This document shows positions 28,901 through 43,900 of a stretch of DNA of 64,000 bases, piece after piece. The notes beneath the pieces are model-generated. The model worked only from the letters and a program-made list of their open reading frames with translations, was not told where the DNA came from and did no database searches. The position numbers and the translations under genes were made by a program. The DNA lies in the NCBI RefSeq assembly GCF_964355755.1, contig NC_092671.1, positions 8,259,001 through 8,323,000 of the forward strand. The letters run 5' to 3'. The stretch comes from Antedon mediterranea (lineage: Eukaryota > Echinodermata > Crinoidea > Comatulida > Antedonidae). Each line of letters starts with the position of its first letter. The first letter of the stretch is position 1.

Positions 28901-31900
28901 TACCAGATTTGAGTGAATAACTAAGGGTATGTTCAGACCTACGGAGTTATGCTTTCGTATCACAGCCAAGGTCATATTTTAATGAGCGTCGTAAGAGCAA
29001 AGTGTTCAGATTCATTGCAACGAAGTTGCGTTACAAACGAATATGATGTCACTCGCTGGCGATTAACCAAACTCTAACGCACGCATAGACCTACCTTCGT
29101 TGTTATTAAAAGTAGGCCTAGTAGTGGTTGGTTTTGGAGTTACAGGCCTAGACCGAACACTTGGGCTCGGCATTATCGATTGGTTGTCAGGCATACCAAC
29201 CAGCCGATCGTTTTGGGGTTTGGGTTTATATTTGGTCTATGACCTAAAATATCATTTATGGCAGAAAAATGTTCAAATCCCATACTTGCACCGCGGCTCC
29301 AGATTTATTTACTCGGTCTTTCGCCGCTTTATACGACGACCCCTTCAATTTCGTTTGGATATTAAATCCTTCTTTATGAGGATGGCCCATCTGCTAAACG
29401 TGTCCGCCATGTCGTTGAACACAGACATCTTGTTGCCGGTGCTTTTACGCCAGTTTTTCACTTCCAACCGATCTCTGAACTCAGGGCTTCCCCACAATGA
29501 AATAAGGTATTTTACTTCGGTTTCTCGCCAATGCGCACGCTTCGATGACATTTTAAAATAATTAATATAATAATATTAATAATAATAATACTGTATAGTG
29601 TAAAAACAAAAGGTATGATTTTTTTCGCACGTTCACCGATCACAACAAATAGATCAGCTTGGCTATACGATGAGGAGCGCATGTCACGATGTGATGTGGC
29701 GAATATTGTAATTTGATTGGCTAGATATCTAACCTAGGTCATATTCATCGATGCGTGACTTTCGTATTGTAAGCGACGTCCACTAAACTCATACCTTGAG
29801 CTTTCGTAGCGTACGAAATATCAGTGTCGTACGAGGTGGCTTCCACTAATCTTTTCCTGGTTCAGACCTATGGACTTGTACGCCGCGTACAATACGAAAC
29901 CATAACTCCGTAGGTCTGAACAGGCCCTAAGCCTAAATATGATATTCAATATTGTTGTCATTCATCCTCAAAGATCTAATTAACCAAACAACTGGCAGAC
30001 AAAGACAATAACAGATAGGTCATGTATAGACGTATTCAACGAACTGACTTCAAGTATCTAAGCACTTAAAAAGATTAAATATTTATATTCTTTGAAAAGT
30101 AACATACTTCAGAATGCCAACAATTCATATCCTCACAGCTGGACTCTAGACGTATATTTATCTTGCGACAACATTATGGAGGATGATGATATATAAGTAT
30201 GTCAATAGATAGTAAATTTAAAACCATAACAGTTAGTAAAAAATGTACTTAGACCTACATTAAAAAAAAATTCAGATATCTGTCACTGTATATTCTGTTA
30301 CTGTATCATTTAGCTAAGACAAGATTTTTTTGGCGACTGAAAATAAAAAACCTTAACAGTTTTCTTTGAATTGAATACAGTTTTTTTGGAAAATTAATTA
30401 CTACACTGTTCTTCCTATAAAGAAAGAAGAGTGGAATCTCAAATTGTGTAGAGATTTTGAGAGTAACATATTCTCAGGAATGTTTCCTAATCCTATTGGT
30501 TATTACTAACTGCATACAGTATACGCAGTCCTAAAAATGGTTGGTTTAATTCCACGGACTACAAACTAATCATTAATGCATATAAATACTATAAACCGTA
30601 TATCTAATTTAAACAAAATGCTAGGGATGAATAGGGGTCTACCCCGGTTTACTAATTCATGAATCAACAAGAAAGCATTAGCAGCATTGACATGACCCTT
30701 AGTGGAGACGGAGAAGGATGTAGTTGAAAAGTGTAAGATCCAAGTCCATAGCTCAATGAGAAATGATCGTTAGAAAGGTGCTACACAAAAGGACATCATC
30801 CTCATAAATGGAGCCTAAATACTTCCTGACCGGTCTACTCCGATTTACTAATTCATGAACCAACAAGAAAGCATTAGCAGCATTGACATGACCCTTAGTG
30901 GAGACGGAGAAGGATGTAGTTGAAAAGTGTAAGATCTAAGTCCATAGCTCAATGAGAAATGATCGTTAGAAAGGCTCTAAACAAATGGACATCATCCTCA
31001 TAAATGGAGCCTAAATACTTCCTGACCGGTCTACCTTGGTTTACTAATTCATGAACCAACAAGAAAGCATTAGCAGCATTGACATGACCCTTAGTGGAGA
31101 CGGAGAAGGATGTAGTTGAGAAGTGTAAGATCTAAGTCCATAGCTCAATGAGAAATGATCGTTAGAAAGGCTCTAAACAAATGGACATTATCATCTTCAT
31201 AAATGGAGCCTAAATACTTCCTGACCGGTCTACCTTGGTTTACTAATTCATGAACCAACAAGCATTAGCAGCATTGACATGACCCTTAGTGGAGACGGAG
31301 AAGGATGTAGTTGAAAAGTGTAAGATCTAAGTCCATAGCTCAATGAGAAATGATTGTTAGAAAGGCTCTAAACAAATGGACATTATCATCCTCATAAATG
31401 GAGCCTAAATACTGTACTTACTGACCTAGCGAAACTTGTGTCGAAAAACAGAAAATAATAACCTGACAAAAAGAATTAAAATACACTATATATTTGGAGT
31501 CAACCTTGACCTAGGTACAACACAATGCTATATTCATTTTTTAAACAAGATCTATCATCACGAATAAAATCATTGGACAGTCATGACTAATGCAAATTAA
31601 TTTGATGAATGATTTACTACAGTTACAACTTTTACTAAATTTCTTTAAGACTCTTTGCTTATGTTAAATACAAATCAGAATATATGATGAATAAATGAAT
31701 ATAGTTTCATCAGGGAGTTACAACTCCCTGGTTTCATGGTAGATAAAAGATACATACAGATACATATTTCAGTACCAAATATTTTTTTCCCCATTTTTGC
31801 TTTTATGGGTCTTGGGACCTGGGTGTGGTTAGAAGGTGTAACTGCCAAGAGCTTCATTGAATGATAACGATTGGCTACAGGAATATAATAGAAATGGAAT

Positions 31901-34900
31901 CTTCATAATAAAATCACCATTATCTATTTTATAAGCGCATTATAAAAATGGCACACAACCTACACTTTTAAGGTTTTAATTATAAAAATAACCCAAAACA
32001 TAATCATTAAATGCCAATGACCAGAATGATCTAAATACAATGTTTTTGTTACACAAAGTGACTATGTTCATAATTTAATCAGTTTTAACACTGATTGACT
32101 TGTAAAACAATGCAACCTGCTGTTAATAAGTATTACAACATAAAAAAAAAAACATTTACTCATATCCCTAAACGGCGGTACATTCAAGACACTTTCTCAT
32201 GCCAGCATCTTCATATTTTAACCAATAGAGGGCATTGTTTGATATATAAGAGCATTTATAATCTTGATTAGTTTTCCACCAGACCAAAGAATAACTTCCA
32301 ATTTACAAAATACCCTGCAAAAAGGTTGTTTTATATCAAAAAAATGTCCCTAAATATTAAGTCATATGCCTAACATTATATGATGATTATGATGATGATC
32401 TATGATCAAAATGAAATTAATATACCTCCTTATTGGCAAGCTGTACCCTCTATTATATGACATTTTTTAATATATAATTTACATAGTATAATTGGCACAA
32501 TTTGATTTAGATCAACCTCAGCCCTAATAGTGATGATGACAGATATTGACAGATAGGTTAATTCATAACATATTCCAGCAAAATTGGTTTTAAATTTCAA
32601 GGAAACATTTATTACCTATATAACAGAAAAAAAAAACTTTCATTAATACTATAGTTTGACAGTTTATGAGATGTCATTGGTTTTTTTTTTTTTACTGAAG
32701 CGATGATAGGATGTACTGGTGATGGTGCTGGAGTTTGGAGATTTTGATTTTGGCTTGTCTCAAATTTAAAATATGCATGCACCTATACTAACACTACTAC
32801 CTACTAGGCCTGTTTATACTATGCACGAAAAAAAAACACGACGATAGATATATATACATTTTCCCTACACAAAACAAAAGTTAAAAAGTTTGTTATTCTA
32901 AAACTAAATGTTAAATGATTTAAACTGTTTTTGATGAAAATAGGGAATTGTAAATAGCATGCAAATATTTGTTTTTACCATAATTAGCTGGTTTACTCAA
33001 AAACTGATTTCCTTAAATAAATATTTATGAATCTATTGGTACTGAAAATGTGATTTAAAACTCAAACTAACAAGGCCAACAGCCATTAAGTCGTGTGCTA
33101 CAATGCATAGTGATACCGGACCGACAGACCGACAGACATGTTTAAAAATGTTGAAATGTTTAAAAACATTTATATTTTTTAAATTTACACGTGCGTAGCC
33201 TGTCACTTTTGACGTGCTCGTATAACATAATTTCGAGTTGAAAAGTAAGTCAAGAAAACAGAAATCGGGCAAAAAGAGTGCGCAATAACATTTGACGCGC
33301 AGTGCGCGCGCAAAAATCTGCGCACTCATGGCAATTTTGTAAATGCTTAAAATTGCCTGAAACGTACTCTTATTTCATCGAAAATAAATTTTGAAAATTG
33401 TAAGCGCGGGTAGGCATGCGTTACATGCGCTACGCACGTAATTGTATTGCCATATGATGATTTATGCCCTGAAATTGATGAGTACCAAATTTTATTTAAT
33501 TGTGATTCATGGTTGTGAAGATATGATTATAAACGTGATTTCGTTAAATCGTGCGTAGACCGCGTAATTTTTTATTGCGCACCATGAAAACATAACCACA
33601 TCGATTCCTGGCCATAAGGAATATACTGTGAAAAATTGACTAGATTAAACTGATATCAAGATAAGGTCAGAAAGCGATAAAACGCATAGTGATACCGGAC
33701 CGACAGACAGACAGACCGACCGACCGACATAGTGAACTATAGAGTCGCGTCCACGCGACTAAAAATTAACACATAACCTCAAGAAAATGGTGACAATATC
33801 ATTTACAAGACAAGTCTACCGCCCTCAATAATAGATAATGTGCTCATTATTTCATCACCTGAAAATGAATCGCACATTCTACCATGCATTCATTTCACAT
33901 TCCCATGATAATTGGAAATCCACAGAGGAACAAAATGATCAAAACTTCTTGGAGACCTTACACTATACAGAGACTCTTGTCAATCAGCTTTTTGGTTGTA
34001 ATCTTAGCTGTAACTACAACAAGATGAAGAGACTACTCTTATAGATAAACATCAGTTCTCAAATAGGGACTAGTAACGTGGCCAATGTTGCTTATCTTTA
34101 CTATATCCATCTTGGCAATTGCGATGAAAGACTATTGTAGGGGTTTCTTGAACAATTTGGAAAATAATCTTAAACATGTGTAACAGGTTTATTGATATTC
34201 TGTCCTTGATAATGTACGGAGGAAGTTGTTACCTAAATTGTACAAAAACTTGTTCCAAAAATCATTCACTTATTTCTACTTATTGAATTTTATTTTTGTC
34301 ATTTTCTTGATAAACTGCAGAACTGTTTCAAAATACCTCACATGAAAAAAATATTTGAACCAATCACCACCTATTAAAAAATGTAGAAACATACGTGTCT
34401 GTGACTGCTATGCTAATTGTATGCAAGTATCTATTGTTCAATAGCAATAGACTAACAGCAACCATGTAACAAATTCTCATACTATCGTGGTGTTGAATAG
34501 AAGGTAAGGCTGACAATTTTTCATCTTTATCGTTGACACAATCATCATGTTGATTATCACGGAACTAGTTGGTGTGGTGGCAGTATTCACAGCTGGTTTT
34601 GGGTTTAGTTTTGGTTGTTTGGATTTATTTCTTTATTTTATTTTTTTAATTGCGCTGATAAAAAAAATCTTTAAATTTAAAATAAAAACAGAAATTGAAG
34701 ACGATTATATTATTCCTGGCAGTATTTTTGTACAATGTATGGTTTGGCCTTTTGGTAGTAAAATGCACTACTGTATAATATGGTTATCGTATATAGAACA
34801 ATTCTGAACAACAATCCTCAAAATAATAAAGACATAAAAAAAAATCTTTAAATTTAAAATAAAAACAGAAATTGAAGACGATTATATTATTCCTGGCAGT

Positions 34901-37900
34901 ATTTTTGTACAATGTATGGTTTGGCCTTTTGGTAGTAAAATGCACTACTGTATAATGTGGTTATCGTATATAGAACAATTCTGAACAACAATCCTCAAAA
35001 TAATAAAGACATAAAAAAAAATCTTTAAATTTAAAATAAAAACAGAAATTGAAGACAATTATATTATTCCTAATGTGGTTATCGTATATAGAACAATTCT
35101 AAACAACAATCCTCAAAATAATAAAGACATAAAAAAAAATCTTTAAATTTAAAATAAAAACAGAAATTGAAGACGATTATATTATTCCTGGCAGTATTTT
35201 TGTACAATGTATGGTTTGGCCTTTTGGTAGTAAAATGCACTACTGTATAATATGGTTACCGTATATAGAACAATTCTGAACCACAATCCTCAAAATAATG
35301 AAGACATAAGAACTAAAACAAAATGATTACATTTCTTTTCCCGATTAGCATCAATGCTTCTCATGGGGATTCCCTTCATTGGACATTAGTTTCTTGAACC
35401 TATGCCAATCTTCGAGGTCCTTGTTTTCACTATTCTGCTCTATATGTCGATCAAAACCAGTTTGCTATTACACAAGAGGATAATACAATAATAACCTTTC
35501 TAAATCTAAACTTTGGATTTCCAAAATGTGTTATAAAATAGATGTTCATCATTAGAAAACGAGACCTCTAACAATTAGAGACATTGAATAAGATATTTTG
35601 ATATCACTAGACAACTTGTCCATGTCTTTACACGCAACTGCCAATCACATACGCATCAAAGTCAACACGTGTGTGCACGTTGTTCAGTTCAACGTCTTTT
35701 TTAGAACAAGTTGTTGAGTTTTAGAAGCTGTGAACTTTCAATATTATTAAATTAAGCAAACTTGAGAAAACTAACACAATTTTTGTTCCTCTTTTATGCT
35801 TTCTATTTTATAAACTTGTGAAACTAATTTAAAAGCAAGGCTAACCTGGCGCCCCAGGTCCACTGGCATAAGTAAAAATAAAAGTGTCCGTCAAATATCG
35901 TTTTACGCAGGTTTCTATTATCCAGGACTATTAGGACAGTAAAAGGGGTGCAGTTCAGATCCACAACTTCCCTAATAAATTTAACATAAAAAATTAATCC
36001 AATTTGATTTATTTACTTCTACCAAGACCAACAAAATCATCACATTCCATCAGCCTATCAAAGCTTAGGATCTAATAGGAAAACGTTGAATTATGTATCC
36101 ACCATAATTAATGTATTAAATAATATAAATAAGTACTGGCAAGCACATACAGTAGTTCATAGTTACTGTACTATGATATTAATTAAAGAAACTTAGAAGT
36201 ACTTAAAAGCATGATCAATCTAATATGCTGACAATTTCAACTTGAAGCATTAATTCAGTGAGAATGCAAGAATTAACAAGAAAAACTGAATTGTGTATTA
36301 GAATATGCCCTTGACCCTTCCCTGTCTCATCAATTAGCAAGTAAATAATTAATACAGCTCGCCAGCAGATCAGGACTAAGTAATATTTAAGTATCTACAC
36401 ATCATTAATCATTAACATATCCTATATTGAAGGTTGGCATTTTACTTTAGTTTTGTTCTGCATAAACAATTTTCGCACTACCCCTTTCCCATCTCCCCCT
36501 CCCCCCAGAGAGCAACCAGCCTACGTCTCAGTACATCAGCACATATTTGAAGTTTATACAATACATAGTTTAAAATATAACAGACCTTGTTATTTTGCAT
36601 AGGTTCCGGTCATGACACGCACGAATGAACACAAAATGAAAGATACTAACAAGAATCATATAACAGGGAGGGACTCTCAAATTTTGATGTTTTAATTTAA
36701 AAGAATTTTGTAAAAACTAAGCGAATAATAATTAGCATATTGAGGAGTTAACGGGCATTTGTAACAGTGCTATGACATATAGGTGTGAAGTACCCATTGG
36801 ATGACTATTGTCAGTGTCACGCATAATTATACTGACAGCGAATCATCGATATAACAGCTCCACGAACAATCAATAAGCCTAGCCTTGTCCAAAGTAATTT
36901 GAATAGCACTGCTGTGACGCGTGTCAACTCAACAGCGGCCAACAGTGGTTGCTGAAGGATTAAGCCGAAAGTTAATGCGAACAAATTAGAAAAAATGATT
37001 TGTCATTGCGTGCAGGAGAAAAAGGTCAGATCGACCCGAACTTCAGATCACAGCACCTGGGGGGAAGAAACTAACACTGTGATTCACGGCTGCTCCAAAC
37101 AAACTAGGAGGGGGAAGGATAAAGTGAAACATATACTACTTCTATTTATATTGTAAGAACAACTTTTAAGAAATTACATGAACATAAATTTTGTTGTCAA
37201 AAAGTAAAGCCGAGCTTAAATTTGTGGTCAGAGGGCATGTTATAGAGGATGCAATTAAACCTTGTTTAATGAAAAAACACTTCTATTGACTCATGAAACA
37301 TGCAATTAAAACACCTAAATATTATACTTTTAAATGACTATAATACTATACATCTTATCATTTGCAATGACATGTAATTTTCAAATTTAATTTGATTTAT
37401 CCTATTTATAAACGCACAATAAATGCACATGTTGTAGTGTATTTTCCTCGTTTAAACTAAAATTGTAATAAATATTTTTAAATAAAATTGCAGGAGACAT
37501 TAAGGTGTGATGAGAAACAAAGCTTTACTTGATAAAAGCGAACAACATAAAATGTAAATTGTTAAAATAAAATAAATTTCAATGATACTTTTAGAAAATT
37601 TTAAAGTTCGTTTTTCTACCTAAATTCTATAAAATTAAAAATGACAATTAATTCGTCTATCAACAAATACTAATTTTGTTAAATCAACAAATGAGTTTGC
37701 AACTCCTACAGGAATAGTTCAATAAATATATTAATCATAATATATTTTATACAATGACCTCAATTTTTAATTAGTTACTTCAACTGACCTAATTATTGAA
37801 AAAAAATAGCAAAATTAACAGTGACTTTGCATCTTGTTATTTCAATGGTCTTCAAGATTTTATCAATTAAATAATTTTAATCTAAAAAAATATTGTTTAA

Positions 37901-40900
37901 ATACTTTGAAAAGTGATTTTGCAAAATATATAGAAAGATAATTAGTGTATGCACATCACCTATTTTGCATACTATCAATATTTTAATCATGTATGAACTC
38001 CTGGATACATGCAAAACTTGTATTAAAAGTTTAGTTCATATTGTAAAAAAAAATTCCTGTTATTCATCTATACATGACTATCCTAAAGTATGTTTTTGTT
38101 TCAGCACATTATCTTTCCTATCATACATTACAATGTCACATGCATAATTAATTAAGCTCATTTGCATACATGTCAAATCTTTATGTAACTTTTTTATATT
38201 ATCAAATCATGTATAATAAATAAAACTGTAGCTAAAGAAATTGACCTGTTCTTTGTTTTTGCTCGCAATCTTAAATATGCAAATCATGCATAACATGTAC
38301 AATTAATTAAGTTAATTTGCATACATGCCACCTGGGAAAGGTAATTACAACATGCCACCTTGTGGCAGATACATGTTACAATGCCTATGAGATTTTATTT
38401 CATTATTAGAACAACAATTAACAGGTTATGTGTGAAATGTTATATCCTTATCAAAGTCCGACTTCCTAGACTCATGTCGCAGCATCTACGGAACGCATTG
38501 TACGTTTTTCACATAATTAACATGATGTATGGCAGGTTAGGTAATGCTATTAAAGAATATCATTTCATGTAATTCATGGTCTATAGTATTGGCTATTAAT
38601 AATCAATACCAAATTAAGTTTAAATTTGCTTTGCGTAAAATAATAGATGACGTTTAGTTGTTTTTGGAAAAATGTTTTGCCCAAATCTGATGTAATTTGT
38701 ACCAAAGACTCGATATATTTGAGAATACTTCAGAAAAATGTGTTGCTGTTTTCAGGTGGGACTCAAACCCACCCAAGCAGTCATCTGAAAGACTTAGCTT
38801 TAGAGAAAACTCTCAGCCTAAACAACATTAAGTACCCGCTTTCGAGTAATACAGCATACACATTAAATCTATATTTTACAACAAATATTAAAATACTGTA
38901 CAATATATTAATTGTATAATGAAGTTTTGATGTATGACACAAAACCTAATTAAGTATACATCCTGTAGAGACTTCAAATTCTCACCTCTTCAGTAAATGA
39001 AACAATTGAAAATTAGTACTAATTTCAAAGCGGGAAATCATTTCATGATGCTAATGTACTTTTGTGTAACTCACATGTACTTTACGAAACAAGCAGATTC
39101 CTCAACCTTGATTTTTAACATTAAATAAAATTCTTTAAGAGAAAATGGAATTGAGGAAATTTATGAGACAATCCTAAAGGATTCGTTTGTTTATTTATAC
39201 ATATCGTCATATTATTTATTTCAACATAAAAAGTGTGAAAAATGTTAGAGTTGAGATTATCGGGTGTAGGTCAAGGTTAAAAAATCATGTAACCTAAAAA
39301 TCATGAATCTCAATGGGCTAAAAAATGTTTTCACTTTCTTTTTATTTATTATAGTATAATATGACTAAGCTTTAAGTCCCTTTCTGAAATTCCATTACAA
39401 ACAAAATATCAACTAACGTGCTACTTGCTGCAGAAATTGCCAAATACACATTTCAATGGTACGTACTTATGACATATTTGGCGGGTCCATACATAAGTGG
39501 CATATTAAAATAGTTCCTACATTTCTCTTAACACTCTTTCACACAACTTAACGAAATTGAAGAAATCCAAGTGCGAGCGGTCACATCATTACGACTAGTT
39601 GAGGATATCTATACTGTGTATGCGACACTATTAAAAGTTTAAAGATGAATTGTGAGCGATTATGTTCACATCCAACCAATCGCAACTGGATGTAGTTACC
39701 CTATCCTTACCACATGCATAATGCAGTATCTTTTCAGTTACGGAAAACTTTAAATTTGTTCATTCTTAAGCTTGGACGGAACACAAGGACGTGGACGGAA
39801 CGCAAGGACGTACACGCAACGCAAGTTGACCACTGACAAGCAACAGTTTAAAAAATCCATTGAATTTTGGTCAAATCCCTTACATTACATAATTGTAGCA
39901 TTAAAGATGATAAAACTTTTGAATATGAACTCACTATACCCTGGCAAATACGTTATTAATCTTGTTAAGTCTATGTAAAATGTTGACCTGAAAATAAACC
40001 ATACTCTAGTCTGCCACATTATAAAATTCAATCTCACTAAAAATCATTAAATTTCCTCTTTGGTAATTTAGTTTGGCTGTTTTAAATTTAATCCTGTTTA
40101 TATAATGAATCCACAGTGATGACATTCCCTTAATCAACAACCTACAACATGAGATAGTTGCGTTTAACCCAGTCAAAACCTAATCTGTTTATTATCAGCC
40201 GTGTTTGTTGCTATGGCGATTTGTTAATTTCACACCTTAAACTGCTAGATAAGGTTGAATCTAGTCGATACATTAACACCTATTTAAGTTAATTAGTTAT
40301 CCGCTTAGTAGCGGATAACTCCTTGTGATTGTATTGGATCAATATTTTTCTGTATTATTCTTCTTTCTTTCCTTCCTTTTTGTGAGACGCGTTTCTCTGA
40401 AATGGGTAAACATAACATTTCATAACTTTGTCAAAACATGGGCATTTATGTGAAGTTGTGCACCTCCTATTTTGAATGACGTCAGAGTTGCGCAATGTGA
40501 CTTACGCGCGATTTTATGATTTTTTATGATTGATCTTAGATTAAAAACCAAGCATAATTTTTTTTTTTACAATTTCTGAAAATTTAAGTCATATCAAGGG
40601 CAATCTTTCTGTTGATTAAAAATGGCATGTTTTACAAGAAGTTACGCGCGCACGTGCATTTAAAATTTTAAAATGCGCAAAATTAATTTCTAATCAACTT
40701 TTTACGCCATTCATGACATTTTGCGCATGTCAAAATTTCCCGCGCACGCGAACAATTTTACACGTGCAGTGCGCACGCAGCATGAAAATCATGTTTTTTT
40801 CTATTAAATTGTGATTTTCCAGCCTTTCCTAGTCATTTTTAAAAAGATTAACATCATTTCAAATTAAAATGACGTCATACGTACACGTTGATTTAGACCA

Positions 40901-43900
40901 TTTGCGTGCGTTGTAGTTGCAAAAGTTACAAAATATTGTCAAAATTATGCCTATTTTGAATCTATTATAGCTCCTCAGGATCAACCGTTACCCCTGATTT
41001 TTTTAATTTAATATGAAAGCAGTTATGTTGTAGATATGAATTCATGCAGAATTTTTTCTTCACGGATGTTGTGACGTCATCATATGGCCACACAAATGTA
41101 AAATATAGGATTTTTGTCTCTTTAGTTATTGCTCATCACATTCAATGGAGCGCATTACGCTTATCCATCTTCCATTTTCACCGAGATTTTAACATTGTCT
41201 AGGTCAATCAACTATCTTTCGCATGAGTTAAACATATTTTAATTTTGATGACGTCATCATGCCTAAAAATTTTAATTACGTGGGTCATTAATTTCATCTT
41301 TACAGTAAATGTTAATCTGTTATAGCTCGTAAGAATAAAATGTGATAATCACGATTAAAACGTTTTCTGGAAGCTATTGGATTGTAGATACGAATTCATG
41401 TAAACATTTTGCCAATCAGATGTAGTGACGTCATCATATGGCCAGTTGAATAAAAAAAGTTGTATTTTTATATTTTGCGTCATAGTTCATCACATTTAAA
41501 AGAGCGCGCATCTATATTTCACGTATCCAAATTTCTTCTACAGGTTAATATGTTGTTGCTGAGATAATATCCTTCCGAAATTGTTATTTTAGTGTTTCAT
41601 TTTGATACCGTCGCCATGTTAAAAAATGGTATAAATGACGGGTCCCGTAATTTCACCTATTCTACACTGTATGTAATATGTATACAGATTATACTGTTTA
41701 TACTGATACTATGATACAAAATTGACAGAATTCAGCACTAACAACATATCATATTCTTCAGATCAGATCAGGTCATAATGCCATTATCTTTTTCTGTGTG
41801 CAAAATTCCAACGAGTATGACGTGCACGTGGCGTTTGTCGTGCGGATAACTAACTCGTCAAAGTGACGAGTTTCATGTCTAGTTTATTTTGCATTGCTTC
41901 ACGATTACTCAACAACCTAATAAAATTATAGGAAAATGTATGTAGGAAAAACTATGAAATGTAATACCCAATGATGTGGGGCTTTAACTTTAGGTTTTCT
42001 GATAATTTGATTGAACAGCGATTTTTAATACACTTTATTTTTGCATATAAATGTTCGTTAAATTTAACTTTACAGTATCTGAGTATAATAAAATACTAAA
42101 TAGCATAGGAAAATAATTTAATATTGAATGACTCATTAAAATTATATCTCATTTTGCATGTTTAAAAAATGAATAAATGTATATGAAATGTAGTTGGGAA
42201 ACCAGAAATGTTTGGAAGTTGTTGGGAGAGAGTATTTCTGGTATCCATAATGATGCACCATTTAAAGAGAATATAATTAATAAAGAAAAGTAAAAATATA
42301 AAACACAAATTTATTTGCCATAAATAAATAATAATTGTTTATGATAAATGAGCATTTTTTTTATCGTAATAGTAGTTATTCTAAATCAATAGTACAAGAC
42401 CATATGCTTCCAATGACAATGTAGAAATATCTATAAAATTTGTTATTAATATTTATGAATTAAAAAATTATTAATAATTTAGATAAAGACAGAGTACTTC
42501 TTTTGACAATTATTTGTGGTCTTTGATGATTTCAACAACCAATGCATTTTAAATTCAATATTATTAAAACCATGGGGTTCCAATTTAAAATGACTATGTA
42601 GAAAAAAGGCAACATCTGATTACATATTTCATCAATTAAAACAATTGAATTATTAAAATAATATTTAAAAATGAATCAACAGTTTTTTAAAATATATACA
42701 CATTCTTCAAAATTCCTTAAAATTAATAAGTAATCCTACAGATAATAACAGGGTTTTAACCATTGCATCAACATGTTTTTTAAAAGGGTTACGGTACAAG
42801 TATTAAAACACAGGTTGACATTAATTATATTTGTATTTATTAATAAATTAAACAGGTACGGATATAAGTACCGTACTGACGCGGGTATAAGCCCACCCCC
42901 CTTGAACATGAAATCACGTCAAGCTTGGGGGGTGGGCTTATACCCGAGGATCCAAAAATGCAGATTGTCAAAAACAGCACATGTACACTGTGTATTCCAC
43001 CATGCGAGCGAGCGCCCTCACGTGTACGACGTTGCCTCTAAATACACGAGGTGTAGAGTGTCGGAAAATTAAGCTTATAGTTCGTGTAATTTATCGTAGA
43101 ATATCTTATTTTAAACATCAATTGAACAAGAATTTATCAAGCAGAAAAGCAAGTATACAATGTTCGTTAAATAGAAATGTACCAAAGAAATTTAATAAGC
43201 TTGTTTATGGCAGCCGATACCAAATAGTGGTTTGCCGTTTTGGCGACTTGTAGCGTCGTATGTGAAGCGATCTTCGACTGCTATGGAGTGTAAACAAAAC
43301 AGGACCGCTAGGCCTCATATGGCCTAGCGTATATTAGCCTAGCTTGGTTATGATCAAAGGTAGGTGTATTCGGTGTATGGACGTCGCCAAATACAAAATA
43401 ATGTATTACGACACACACTGTAGATCTTCGAATTAATGGGTGGGCTTATACCCGAGTGCCTCATTTTTCATGAAAATTAGTCAAAAGTCGGGGGTGGGCT
43501 TATACCCGAGTATGGGCTTATACCCGCATCAGTACGGTACATACATTTACTTTAAAATAGAATTCATGTACTACACAAATATTCTAAATAGAATATCACT
43601 GATGACCATTCAAACATCAATTTGATCATCAATGGTGATAATGAATGGGCAGTTTTATGTCACTTTATTGATTGGTTCCAGGCTAATTAACTTAATTAGT
43701 AACTTTTAAATTATTTAATTTAGCAACATGCAAATCATTGTGAAGGTCAGATAATACTTTTCATATTAAGAGGCAATTGAATTTAAAGAATTATAATTCT
43801 GTGGTAATATTACCAACAAAACACTGATATAATTAATTTATTCTGATTGGTTAAGATTTAGTGACATTGATTCTCACATTGAAATCTCCATTGACCAATC

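Noticed and set aside
29100-29561. 153-codon plus-strand open frame, the longest in the window
   Set aside because: It lies inside the Harbinger element, antisense to the recognisable Myb/SANT remains, which have family motifs; this frame has none.
34547-34807. 86-codon hydrophobic frame
   Set aside because: More than half is the first unit of the 177 bp array; later units do not keep it open.
38755-38774. Perfect T-arm-like sequence as a functional tRNA gene
   Set aside because: No acceptable acceptor stem, D-arm or anticodon arm can be paired upstream.
42773-43253. Frames of 99 and 90 codons
   Set aside because: They run across the border of the element at 42868 and include its inverted end, so they are not genes.
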